From the NCBI GenBank assembly GCA_024224995.1, contig JAAENB010001309.1, positions 1 through 16,874 of the forward strand: a stretch of DNA of 16,874 nucleotides, in the 5' to 3' direction. Shown here in pieces: positions 7,401 to 14,702 of this stretch. The DNA is from a bacterium. Its GTDB lineage: Bacteria; Spirochaetota; UBA4802; UBA5550. The notes below the pieces were generated by a model. It searched no databases, was not told where the DNA came from, and saw only the letters and a list, made by a program, of their open reading frames with translations. Positions within the stretch are counted from its first letter, which is position 1; every line of letters begins with the position of its first letter. A program made the translations under genes and the position numbers.

Positions 7401-10400
7401 GCCCCTGCTGGAAGCGTATCACATTGGCCTGGAAACCGGTGACCTGGAAAGCGCGGCCAGTTCTTTACTGTTCCATGACGGTTTTAATTTTTATTGCAAT
7501 AAGAGTTTGAGTGAACTGGATCAGGATATGCGCAAGCATTCGGCAATAATAAAGCGAATGAATCAACGGCATATTTACCAGGTGCATTCCCTCCATTGCC
7601 GCTTCATTACGAACCTCATGGAACCGGGGGGAAAATTTGATGAGCACGACATAGAATCCGAATGGATCAAGGTGGACTTCAAGGGAGGACTCGCCTCCAT
7701 GCATAGTTACCAGGGGGCGTTCTGTTACCTGCTTCATGATTATCCACGGGCTCTCTACCACTTTGAATTATTACGGTCCTACCGGGAAGAGGTAGAAAGT
7801 TTGCCCATGATACGGGATTTGCTTTCTAATGAATCCCTTACTATGCTGGCCCTATATCCCGATGCCGTAAGGGCCAAGAAAAAGAAGTATCTCAAACAGG
7901 TTAAAAAGAACCTGAAAAAACTGAAAAAATGGGCTTCCTATTCGCCGGAGAATATTCTGCACCGCTGTTATTTGATAGAGGCGGAACTGGCGAACGTTCT
8001 GGATGACCGGGTTTTGGCGGAAGACTCTTATGACCGTGCCATGCGCCTGGCTAAGAAAAACCACTATACCGTTGAAGAGGCATTGTCCTATGAACGGGCT
8101 GCTTTTTATTATTTTTCCCGGGGAAAAGAAAAGGTAGGGCAGCTCTACCTGGAGGAAGCATATAATTGTTATTCCCGCTGGGGAGCCGGTGCCAAGCTTA
8201 AACAGCTTCGCGAGCTTTTTCCCCGCTTACTGCTTCTCGAAAGCCGTGACCTTCCCTCCAGGTCCGGTTCCACCACCATGACCAGCAGGTCGGAGATTCT
8301 TGATATATCAACAGTGGTGAAAGCGGCCCGGGCTATTTCCGGTGAAATCGTGCTTTCCAGGCTGCTGGTTCGGATTATGAAAATAGCCATGGAGAACGCC
8401 GGTGCCGAAAAAGGTGTCCTTATTCTTGAAGAAAAAGGAGCCTTTTTTGTTGAAGCCGAAGGGAACGTTGGCGGTGAAGATATTGTTCTTCTTGAATCCA
8501 TCCCCGTTAAAAAGCATACCGGGCTTTCTCCGGCTGTTGTTAATTACGCGTCCCGGACCCGGAAGACCCTTATTCTGGAAAACGCTTCGGTTGAGGGGAA
8601 TTTTACCGATGATCCCTACGTGGTCCGGGTTAAACCCCGGTCTATCCTCTGTGTTCCCATTTTAAACCGTGCCAGGGTGTCGGGGATATTATATTTTGAA
8701 AATAACCTGGTGAGCGGGGCCTTTACCCCGGAACGCCTGGAAATCCTGGAAGTCCTTTCCGCCCAGCTTGCCGTTTCTATCGACAATGCGCGGTTATACG
8801 CTAACCTGGAAGAGAAAGTTTTCGAACGGACCGCTGAACTGGCCGATGCCTATGCCAGGCTGAGAGACCTGGACAGGGCTAAAACCTTATTTTTCGCCAA
8901 TGTGTCTCATGAATTGCGGACCCCGCTCTCCCTTATTCTTTCTCCCCTGGAATCGATGATCCAGGGAGATTTTGGTATAACCGTTAACAATGATGATGAA
9001 AATCTTCGTGCTATGCATAAAAACGGGATCCAGCTTCTTAAGCTGATTAATAACCTGCTCGATTTTTCAAAAATTGAAGCAGGGAAAATGGCGGTAAAAA
9101 GAAGACAGACTAATCTGTCGCGCTTATTACAAGATTATTGCGCCGGCGTGCAGCCCAGCGCCCGGAGCCGGGGGCTTTCTTTTGAATTCCATAACAACGC
9201 GGGTGAACTGCTCGTCTGGGTCGACCGGGACCTGGCGGAGAAAGCCATTTATAATCTTATCTCCAACGCCCTTAAATTTACTCCCCAGGGGGGAAGGATT
9301 TCCGTTAGCGTGGACAGGGGGGAAGAGAGTTTTACGGTCTCTGTCCTCGATACGGGGATTGGCATTGCCGAAGAAAACCTTGAAGTTATTTTTGACCGCT
9401 TTACCCAGCTTGATTCTTCTTCCACGCGTAAGTACGAAGGTACGGGGATTGGCCTTTCCCTGGCAAAAGAGTTTACGGAACTCCATGACGGAACAATCTC
9501 CGTTACCAGCAAACCCGGTGTTGGGTCTACGTTTAGTATTGAAATTCCTTTTTATACTCCCGAAGGTGAGGAAAAGTCTTTACTCGAGAACAACCCGGCT
9601 GCTGCGACCGTTTCCAAAGAGGAAATTGATCCCTATCTCTGGGAAAGTATTGGGAATAACAATGGTGCCCAACAGCTTCCTCAGAAGGCCGACACGGCCG
9701 GAAAATCCGGAACTATTCTGGTTGTTGATGATAATCCCGACATGGTCCGGTTTTTAAATACAATCCTCGGGAAGGAGTATATCACCCTTAATGCCTTTAA
9801 CGGCAGGGAGGCATTTGAAATGCTTCTTGCGAGCGGCACAAAACCGGACCTGGTCCTGGCCGATGTGATGATGCCCGTAATGGACGGGTATGAACTTACT
9901 GAAGCCATCAAGTCCGATTCCCGCTTTGACGGTATCCCGGTTTTGCTGCTTACGGCCAAAGCGGAAACCTCCATGAAGGTGGAGGGGCTGTTAAAAGGAG
10001 CAAATGACTATATCGTTAAACCATTTAATTCCAAAGAACTGCTGGCGCGGATCCAGTCCCAGATGCAGCTGAAATCCTTGCGTGACCGTATTCTCCTGGC
10101 CAATGAAAAATTGAAACAGACCCTGAACGATTCTTCTATCCTTGTTTCGGACATCGGGCATAAACTCTATCATGAGTTGTGGCCCTTTGCCCAGTTGATC
10201 ATGATTGGAAAAACTATCTTCGAAGAGCTGGAAGAAAACGGCTCTGTTCAGGACCGGGAAAGCCTGGTCTTTGCCAATGAGACGCTGCTGAAATGCGAGC
10301 AAGGGCTTGAAAAGATCGAAGGGATGAAGGACAAGATCAAAAAGAACTTTGGTAAGCGGGCCGAAAAAGCCGCTAACAAGATCCGCTATATTCTCGACGA

Positions 10401-10851
10401 GGTGCTGCTCGGTTATGAAGAGGTCTTTCCCGTGAATAATATTATCCTGGAAAAAGTGTATGATTTTGATGCCGACAAAGAGATTATTATCAATGCCGAG
10501 CAGATTGAGATTGTCCTGGGAAACCTCATTAACAATTCCGTCCAGGCCCTTAATTCCGGCTCCCGGGATAAAAAAATTATTGTGGGAGCCGGCAGTGTGG
10601 CAGGGGATTTTATTATCACCATTGAAGACTCCGGACCCGGTATTCCCGATGAGATCATGGAAAATGTTTTTGGTATGTTTTACAGCACCAAAGAAAAAGA
10701 AGAACGCAGCAGGAAAGGACTTGGATTGGGGCTGCACCTGTGCCGGTGGATCGTGGAGGATTGCCACGGGGGCCGGATTGAGGTGGAGAGTGAGGAAGGG
10801 GTGTTTACCCGGTTTAAGATTGTGCTGCCCGAGGATGGAGGGTTGGTGTAG
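4480..10851 (+). CDS. Giant hybrid Ser/Thr kinase - AAA - TPR-like - GAF - histidine kinase - receiver - second transmitter
   Basis: This 2123-residue protein has no membrane segment, so it is cytoplasmic. (1) Ser/Thr kinase, about 8-270: VAIK-type lysine K38, HKDIKPRN (128-135) with D130, DFG at 149-151, and YMSPEQTGRMNR; the glycine loop is relaxed, as in the HstK-like family. (2) AAA/STAND-type ATPase, about 300-540: Walker A GRPGIGKS (328-335), Walker B FLDDLQW with D458 and D459. (3) Long helical TPR-like region, about 690-1240. (4) GAF domain, about 1288-1445. (5) Histidine kinase: coiled coil, VSHELRTP with H1477, N-box N1592/N1596, DTGIG at D1624, GTGIG at 1654-1658. (6) Receiver, about 1744-1863: D1750/D1751, phosphoacceptor D1795, T1825, K1847. 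(7) Second transmitter, 1864-2123: N-box N2015-N2019, D2050, GLGLG at 2080-2084. All key residues are intact. It starts by ATGA overlap with the phosphatase gene. Confidence 0.93.
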   Translation: MTMKKIAGYSLLEKVGETKRSIVYRCSEDTTNSRVIVKILKAKYPTLTEIARFKQEYEIIKTIDLPGVIKTYDIIEYEKGFALILEDFEGVSLKEVLAGKKNDIGFFLSAAVQLAKTLGALHKLEIVHKDIKPRNILINISSGIIKITDFGISSIMTHENEEIYNPEVINGTLPYMSPEQTGRMNRAVDYRTDLYSLGAAFYEMLTGTVPFKSRDPLEIIHSHIAVNPAAPHEQNPAVPGIISIIVMKLLAKIPEERYQNAFGLLADLKECREQFTQKGEIENFVPGRNDISNRFIMPGKLFGREKEIAVLLRAVEKQGRAKLLLVGGRPGIGKSVLVNEIRKPITAKRGYFISGKYEQFNRDVPYSAIIRAFQGLVSQILSESEEKILAWKEILLSTLGSNGGVVTNIIPDVELIIGKQPEPVSLASMESRNRFNLVFEKFASLFAREEHPLVLFLDDLQWADYPSLELLNILLRSSTIRFFLVICAYRDNDVSAIDPLMRMAQEIEKDEIPVEKLVLSPLAEQNTQDLVSSCLRCPVEKAAPLANEVYQKTGGNPFFINQFLYTLYTEKLLVLDTQEWQWDLSRIQYMQVTDNVVELLAGKINKLSKTTREALKICAAIANRFDLETLALVQSVSIDEALRNIMEALHEGLIDGSGNKYIFHHDRIQEAAYSLIPPKERPELHYGVGKTMLDVDQLNLGIELVTAPEERETQARLNLEAGKKAKASAAYSPASRYFTTGISLLEEDSWKRQYELTRALYTEAIETAYLNGEYGTMDRLAESLLGNALSVPDTVPVYITKIKACSAREDFSNAILHGLDILKRLGIAIPENPSRFRLAREFLSLCFITFGKKESDFFNLPVMTNADAIAILRIFSSMLAAMFLTNRNILALVSFKTIELALRYGNSPHNSLGYLGFSIVQIVAFDNINAGYSFGSLDLQLIEKLNSREHASRSIMGYNVSIRHWKEHIRETIKPLLEAYHIGLETGDLESAASSLLFHDGFNFYCNKSLSELDQDMRKHSAIIKRMNQRHIYQVHSLHCRFITNLMEPGGKFDEHDIESEWIKVDFKGGLASMHSYQGAFCYLLHDYPRALYHFELLRSYREEVESLPMIRDLLSNESLTMLALYPDAVRAKKKKYLKQVKKNLKKLKKWASYSPENILHRCYLIEAELANVLDDRVLAEDSYDRAMRLAKKNHYTVEEALSYERAAFYYFSRGKEKVGQLYLEEAYNCYSRWGAGAKLKQLRELFPRLLLLESRDLPSRSGSTTMTSRSEILDISTVVKAARAISGEIVLSRLLVRIMKIAMENAGAEKGVLILEEKGAFFVEAEGNVGGEDIVLLESIPVKKHTGLSPAVVNYASRTRKTLILENASVEGNFTDDPYVVRVKPRSILCVPILNRARVSGILYFENNLVSGAFTPERLEILEVLSAQLAVSIDNARLYANLEEKVFERTAELADAYARLRDLDRAKTLFFANVSHELRTPLSLILSPLESMIQGDFGITVNNDDENLRAMHKNGIQLLKLINNLLDFSKIEAGKMAVKRRQTNLSRLLQDYCAGVQPSARSRGLSFEFHNNAGELLVWVDRDLAEKAIYNLISNALKFTPQGGRISVSVDRGEESFTVSVLDTGIGIAEENLEVIFDRFTQLDSSSTRKYEGTGIGLSLAKEFTELHDGTISVTSKPGVGSTFSIEIPFYTPEGEEKSLLENNPAAATVSKEEIDPYLWESIGNNNGAQQLPQKADTAGKSGTILVVDDNPDMVRFLNTILGKEYITLNAFNGREAFEMLLASGTKPDLVLADVMMPVMDGYELTEAIKSDSRFDGIPVLLLTAKAETSMKVEGLLKGANDYIVKPFNSKELLARIQSQMQLKSLRDRILLANEKLKQTLNDSSILVSDIGHKLYHELWPFAQLIMIGKTIFEELEENGSVQDRESLVFANETLLKCEQGLEKIEGMKDKIKKNFGKRAEKAANKIRYILDEVLLGYEEVFPVNNIILEKVYDFDADKEIIINAEQIEIVLGNLINNSVQALNSGSRDKKIIVGAGSVAGDFIITIEDSGPGIPDEIMENVFGMFYSTKEKEERSRKGLGLGLHLCRWIVEDCHGGRIEVESEEGVFTRFKIVLPEDGGLV

Positions 10852-10878
10852 AATAATCAAAAAAATACCCGCTCTGTA

Positions 10879-10907
10879 TTGACTCCGTAGACTTTTTTTA
10901 GTATATT
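10879..10907 (+). promoter_or_regulatory. Promoter of the propeller lipoprotein gene
   Basis: TTGACT (10879-10884) and TATATT (10902-10907) are separated by exactly 17 bp. RNA would start near 10914, giving a leader of about 100 bases before the ATG at 11018. No terminator is visible between the kinase stop (10851) and this promoter, so some read-through from the kinase operon is possible. Confidence 0.65.
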
Positions 10908-11017
10908 ATAAAGAATATAAACTCAAAAAATTAACCGCCAGTAACACCGCCCCCTATATCATACTGTCGTTATTCAAACAAAAACTACAAATTTAATTAT
11001 ATGGAGCAATATGCACT

Positions 11018-12655
11018 ATGACAAAAAGTAAAACTTTTACGAAATTTTTCTATGGATTAAGCCTCTTTCTTGCAGCGTTTTTAGCCCTTACGGGATGCGG
11101 AAGCGGTTTTGGCGAGGACTCGGTTAGCGATTCTGCGGCAGTTGCCGAAGACCGGGCTGCCCTGGCAGGTACTCCGCAAGTCAATTTTTTATCCGGCAGG
11201 GACAAATTCGCAAGCGTAGTTACGGAAAACCTCTCTCTTCCCGCTTCGGGTGACAATGGTACCTCTATAGCCTGGGCTGCAGCGTTTAGCTCGGACGGCG
11301 CGGACGCGTCCACGGTTATAGATTCAAACGGGAAAGTCTTCCGGCCCGCTTATGGTTCCGGTAACGCGCCGGTAACCCTTACGGCGACTATCAGCAAAGG
11401 AAGTGCTGTCGAGACCGTTAGTTTTGATTTTATCGTTTACCAGGGGGATTATGTAACGGCCTCTAACGGTGAAGCCAATGACCGTTATGGCTACGCTGCC
11501 GCTCTTTCTGCCGACGGGAATTACATACTGTCGGGAGCCCATAATCATACTGAAGCTGGTGGCAACTATGGTTCGAGTTTTTTCTACTCCTGGAACGGGA
11601 GTACCTGGGACGAAACAATATTTATCGCGTTCGACAGCTCCGGCGGTGATCATTATGGTTACGCCGTTGATATTTCATCCGATGGGTCCAGAGTTCTCAT
11701 TGGTGCTTGGGCTGACGACGATAAAGGAGACTCTTCCGGTTCGGCATACGTATATGAACTCATCGATAATTCCTGGTACGCTATCAAGCTGACCGCTTTC
11801 GATGGTGCGGGCGGTGATTCTTTTGGCAAGGATCTTGCTATGTCCGACGACGGGAATACCATTGTTATTTCTTCCATTTACGATGATGATAAGGGCAGCA
11901 ACTCCGGTTCGGTTTCTGTATTCCGGTGGAACGGTTGGACCTGGGTTGAAAAGATTTTGACTGCTTCCGATGGTACAACAAACGACTGGTACGGGTGCGC
12001 TGTTGACGTTTCTTCCGACGGTAAAAGAGTTGTTGTGGGTGCCGTTTATGATAACGAAGATAGCGAAAGTACGGTCGATTGCGGTTCGATTTATGTCTAT
12101 ACCCTGGAAGGGGATACCTGGAGTGAGAAAAAACTCATCGTTGACGATAGAGCTGAGAGCGATATCCTGGGTAACAGCGTTGCAATATCGGGCGACGGTA
12201 ATACCGTGATTGCCGGGGCTCCCGGTGTGGGTGATGGCCTTAGCAATTACACCGGCGCCGCCTATATCTTTAAATGGGACGGCAGCTCCTGGATTGAGAC
12301 TACGCTCACGGCTTTCGATGGTGCGGGTGATGATTATTTCGGCTTGAGAGTTTCTATCTCTTATGACGGTACCAGGGTTATTGTTGGCGCGTACAAGGAC
12401 GATAATGAGGAATCCGACGACCCGGGTTTAGCAGCTAATCAGGGCTCCGCCTATGTCTTTACCCTGAACGGCAGTGCCTGGGACGAAGAAAAGCTCGTAG
12501 CCGCCGACGGTGCCGCCGGGGACAACTATGGTGACGCAGTCTCCATGTCTACCGACGGGAACACGGTCCTTATTGGCGCTTCCTGCGATGACAATGCCGG
12601 GACTGATGCCGGTTCTGTGTATGTTTACCGGTGGAACGGGAGTGCCTGGCAGTAG
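11018..12655 (+). CDS. Lipoprotein with atrophied Ig-like domain and seven FG-GAP-like propeller blades
   Basis: The 545-residue precursor has a type II signal peptide: basic residues at 3-9, a hydrophobic core and the lipobox LTGC with C27. It should therefore be a membrane-anchored lipoprotein, probably outside the cytoplasm. Residues about 55-143 match the atrophied bacterial Ig-like pattern (LSLPASGDNGTSIAWAA..., G-K-V-F-R-P, V-T-L-T-A-T-I). From residue 145 on there are seven repeats of 50-63 residues, each with D-x-(Y/F)-G, a SxDG turn, an acidic D-D-x-x-G loop that may bind calcium, a (S/A)xxVY/F strand, and N-G-S-x-W. The last repeat lacks its final strand, which residues 145-150 could supply to close the ring. 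Such proteins act in adhesion or matrix contacts; the ligand is unknown. GGAG (11003-11006) precedes the ATG by 11 bases. Confidence 0.88.
   Translation: MTKSKTFTKFFYGLSLFLAAFLALTGCGSGFGEDSVSDSAAVAEDRAALAGTPQVNFLSGRDKFASVVTENLSLPASGDNGTSIAWAAAFSSDGADASTVIDSNGKVFRPAYGSGNAPVTLTATISKGSAVETVSFDFIVYQGDYVTASNGEANDRYGYAAALSADGNYILSGAHNHTEAGGNYGSSFFYSWNGSTWDETIFIAFDSSGGDHYGYAVDISSDGSRVLIGAWADDDKGDSSGSAYVYELIDNSWYAIKLTAFDGAGGDSFGKDLAMSDDGNTIVISSIYDDDKGSNSGSVSVFRWNGWTWVEKILTASDGTTNDWYGCAVDVSSDGKRVVVGAVYDNEDSESTVDCGSIYVYTLEGDTWSEKKLIVDDRAESDILGNSVAISGDGNTVIAGAPGVGDGLSNYTGAAYIFKWDGSSWIETTLTAFDGAGDDYFGLRVSISYDGTRVIVGAYKDDNEESDDPGLAANQGSAYVFTLNGSAWDEEKLVAADGAAGDNYGDAVSMSTDGNTVLIGASCDDNAGTDAGSVYVYRWNGSAWQ
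11450..12652 (+). repeat. Seven-fold coding repeat of the propeller
   Basis: Blades of about 165-190 bp follow each other without spacers. DNA identity between blades is mostly low. A 17-bp stretch (GCTTTCGATGGTGCGGG) is identical at 11795-11811 (blade 3) and 12311-12327 (blade 6), which suggests a fairly recent exchange or strong constraint at that turn. Confidence 0.8.
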
Positions 12656-12673
12656 GCTGGGGGTACAAACAGC

Positions 12674-12710
12674 TGCCCCGGGGATTACTCCGGGGCAGGA
12701 TTAAATTCTT
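12674..12710 (+). terminator. Intrinsic terminator of the lipoprotein gene
   Basis: An 8-bp perfect G/C-rich stem (12674-12681 with 12690-12697) encloses an 8-nt loop. It is followed by the AT-rich stretch GGATTAAATTCTT. The T-tract is imperfect, so termination may be partial. Confidence 0.6.
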
Positions 12711-12737
12711 GACAGGATAACGTGATTGGTGAAATAT
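12709..12737 (+). promoter_or_regulatory. Possible promoter of the AAA/nuclease-like gene
   Basis: A perfect TTGACA (12709-12714) is followed after 17 bp by AAATAT (12732-12737), or after 20 bp by TATAAG (12735-12740). With the 17-bp reading, RNA would begin at about the ATG at 12743. The GGTGA at 12728-12732 would serve as ribosome binding site only if transcription starts further upstream. Confidence 0.4.
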
Positions 12738-12742
12738 AAGAT

Positions 12743-14329
12743 ATGAAATACCAAAAAACAAAACGATTTTTTGAAACAGCAGGACTTGTTGATCCTGCCG
12801 TTTCCTATTATACTCCCCTGGAAAATGTCACCAATACAAAGAACCAGGATATTAAAACCATGATTGACCTGGGCAGGTATTTTTCAATTTTTGCCCCCAG
12901 GCAAAGCGGTAAAACCACTTTTTTTGAGGAATTCAGCTCCGAACTTGAGAAAGATTCAACCTATATTAGTATTCTTCTCAGTTTTCAGTACTCCAAAAAT
13001 CTTGCTCCTCCGAGTTTTTATGAATCAATTCAGGAAAAATTGTACCCACAGCTTATCAAACGTCTGGAAATAGTGAACTGCGAAAATATAGAAGCGGTAA
13101 AATCCTTCCTTGATGGGCATGAACTTGTTGACTTTATTTCATTTAATAAATTTTTTAAAGAATTAAACCGAATAATTGCATCAAAAAAAATTATTATTTT
13201 CATTGATGAATTTGATGGTATACCTATAATAGAGCTGGAAAATTTTCTCAATATCTTAAGAGAATTGTACCAGGAATATAAAAAAGAGCCTAAAAAAGCT
13301 CTCTATTCCGTTGCTTTAGTAGGTATAAGAAATATTCCCAAACTGGTTGTTGGTGGAGTTTCCCCTTTCAATATTGCTGACCAGGTTAAACTCCCTCCAT
13401 TTTCCTTAAACAATATTAAAGACCTTACAGACCAATACCGCTCCGAAACCAACCAGCCCTTTTCAGATGAGGCTGTTGAAAAAATCTTTTCAGAAACATC
13501 CGGGCAGCCCTGGCTGATTAACAGTTTGTGCTGTATTCTAACGATTAATATCAAACCGGAAACCACTGAGCCCATTACTGCTGATGATGTTGATAAGGCG
13601 ATTGGGTTTCTCTTAAACGAAAATAACAACCATTTTGATAATCTAATTGAAAAAGCCAGGTTATATAAAGAAACCTTTATCCAGGTTGTATTTAATAACA
13701 AACGCTATAACCCCGATGATGAGGATCAATCATGGCTGGAACAATATGGCCTTATTAAAGAAGAAAATGGAAAGGCTGTTGTGGCTAATCCTATTTATCA
13801 AAAACGATTTTTGAATGCCTTTTTCAGGGAAGCGGAATCTTTGAGCGATACCTCCCAAAAAGGATATTTCACCGATGACGGTTCGTTGCATATGCCTGCC
13901 ATCCTCTCCGATTTTGAAGAGTATATTATTCAAATTGGGGTGAATGCCTTTTACAAACAACAAAAACCCTATGAAAAAGTCGGGCAGTTTTTACTAACGG
14001 CATGGCTGTACCAGTTCGTTAAACAGGGCAAAGGTGAACTCCGGTATGAAACGCCCTCGGGACTCGGGAGAATGGATATTCTTTTATTATATAATGGCCG
14101 GAAGTATATTATTGAAGCTAAAATTAACCGGGGCAATATTGAGACTACCATAAACAAAGGGGTTGCCCAGCTTTCTGATAAATATCTTTCAACTGAGAGT
14201 GTTCATGAAGGATACCTGGTTGTTTTTGATACAAAGACCGTTGTTGGTGAGATGGTTGAGCCGGTGAAGTTCCCGGTTAAGGATAAAGAGATTTTGTGCT
14301 TTTCTATTGGGATTGGGCGGGTGGATTGA
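12743..14329 (+). CDS. AAA_35-like ATPase fused to PD-(D/E)XK nuclease-like domain
   Basis: This is a 528-residue protein. The opening FFETAGLVDPAVSYYTPLEN followed by YFSIFAPRQSGKTT is the start typical of AAA-like (AAA_35-type) ATPases. Walker A is residues 52-59 with K57, and Walker B is IIIFIDEFDG with D155 and E156. A winged or helical middle part follows. Near the C-terminus D445 in GRMDILL and E458-A-K460 in IIEAKINRG form a PD-(D/E)XK nuclease core with the usual spacing. Proteins with an AAA domain and this nuclease-like end are common in Bacteroidota and Spirochaetota, and their role is not established. DNA repair, mobile-element upkeep or defence are all possible. All catalytic residues are present. 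The gene is monocistronic, slightly more AT-rich than its neighbours, and converges on the 79-residue gene. Confidence 0.87.
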   Translation: MKYQKTKRFFETAGLVDPAVSYYTPLENVTNTKNQDIKTMIDLGRYFSIFAPRQSGKTTFFEEFSSELEKDSTYISILLSFQYSKNLAPPSFYESIQEKLYPQLIKRLEIVNCENIEAVKSFLDGHELVDFISFNKFFKELNRIIASKKIIIFIDEFDGIPIIELENFLNILRELYQEYKKEPKKALYSVALVGIRNIPKLVVGGVSPFNIADQVKLPPFSLNNIKDLTDQYRSETNQPFSDEAVEKIFSETSGQPWLINSLCCILTINIKPETTEPITADDVDKAIGFLLNENNNHFDNLIEKARLYKETFIQVVFNNKRYNPDDEDQSWLEQYGLIKEENGKAVVANPIYQKRFLNAFFREAESLSDTSQKGYFTDDGSLHMPAILSDFEEYIIQIGVNAFYKQQKPYEKVGQFLLTAWLYQFVKQGKGELRYETPSGLGRMDILLLYNGRKYIIEAKINRGNIETTINKGVAQLSDKYLSTESVHEGYLVVFDTKTVVGEMVEPVKFPVKDKEILCFSIGIGRVD

Positions 14330-14353
14330 TGGTTATGCGCCATAGGCTTTTGA

Positions 14354-14391
14354 AATTATCCGGAACTAATTATCCGGAACTAATTGACCGG
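14354..14391. repeat. 14-bp tandem duplication
   Basis: The unit AATTATCCGGAACT occurs twice without a gap (14354-14367 and 14368-14381), and AATTGACCGG at 14382-14391 resembles a third, diverged start of the unit. The stop codon of the minus-strand 79-residue gene lies inside it. Because 14 is not a multiple of three, the duplication shifts the frame at that gene's C-terminus. Confidence 0.9.
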
Positions 14392-14605
14392 TATACCTGA
14401 TCGCGGATTTTTTGAGCTGTAATTTTTTTACATCTTTATCGAAGGCTTTTCTGTCGGAAGCATGAGCAAGAACCCGGCCTTTTGTGGCAATAATCCCTTT
14501 GCCGTCGAACTCAACATCGGGTTCATAATCAATCAGTAAAACCCATTCATCGGGGTAGAGCTTTGTTATATCACCCCAATTTAATATATTATTTTGATCT
14601 ATCAT
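14366..14605 (-). CDS. Small soluble protein of unknown function (79 residues)
   Basis: The sequence has a YPDEWVLLIDYE strand, an acidic linker, then GRVLAHASDRKAFDKDVKKL. This resembles short alpha/beta proteins of the DUF5678 kind, in which a 'W-V...G-x-V-x-A-H' strand pair is followed by a Lys-rich helix. Such genes are often found next to small retropepsin-like proteases or toxin-antitoxin genes, but none is seen here. Its C-terminus falls in a 14-bp tandem duplication. Without one copy the frame would run about 16 more codons, to a TAG at 14306-14304 inside the convergent gene's end. No Shine-Dalgarno sequence precedes the ATG, and in-frame TGA codons lie just upstream. A TTGACA at 14640-14635 is 29 bases before the ATG, which may mean a leaderless transcript. 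Confidence 0.65.
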   Translation of the reverse strand: MIDQNNILNWGDITKLYPDEWVLLIDYEPDVEFDGKGIIATKGRVLAHASDRKAFDKDVKKLQLKKSAIRYTGQLVPDN

Positions 14606-14655
14606 GTATACAATGATTGCTTGAATTCATCATCTGTCAAGAGAAATTTCAGATA

Positions 14656-14680
14656 GATTGAGCATTTAACCTCAAATCTT
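14656..14680 (-). terminator. Weak hairpin after the cyclase gene
   Basis: On the minus strand AGATTTGAG pairs with CTCAATCT, with one bulged base, around a short AT-rich loop, about 25 bases beyond the cyclase stop. A moderately T-rich stretch follows. A GGGGATCCCC palindrome (14693-14702) also touches the stop codon. Either could help end cyclase transcription, but neither is a strong intrinsic terminator. Confidence 0.25.
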
Positions 14681-14702
14681 CTCTTGCGCTGAGGGGATCC
14701 CC

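Noticed and set aside
9182..9757. 191-codon plus-strand frame inside the kinase gene
   Set aside because: It is an out-of-frame shadow of the histidine-kinase region and shows no family pattern.
9991..10860. Long minus-strand open frame (289 codons) opposite the kinase 3' end
   Set aside because: It lies wholly antisense to clearly conserved receiver and HATPase coding sequence, and its translation is His/Phe/Gln-rich with no recognisable domain. It is a composition shadow.
11450..12652. CRISPR-like or satellite array
   Set aside because: The periodicity is in protein blades of unequal length within one open frame, not in conserved DNA repeats with spacers.
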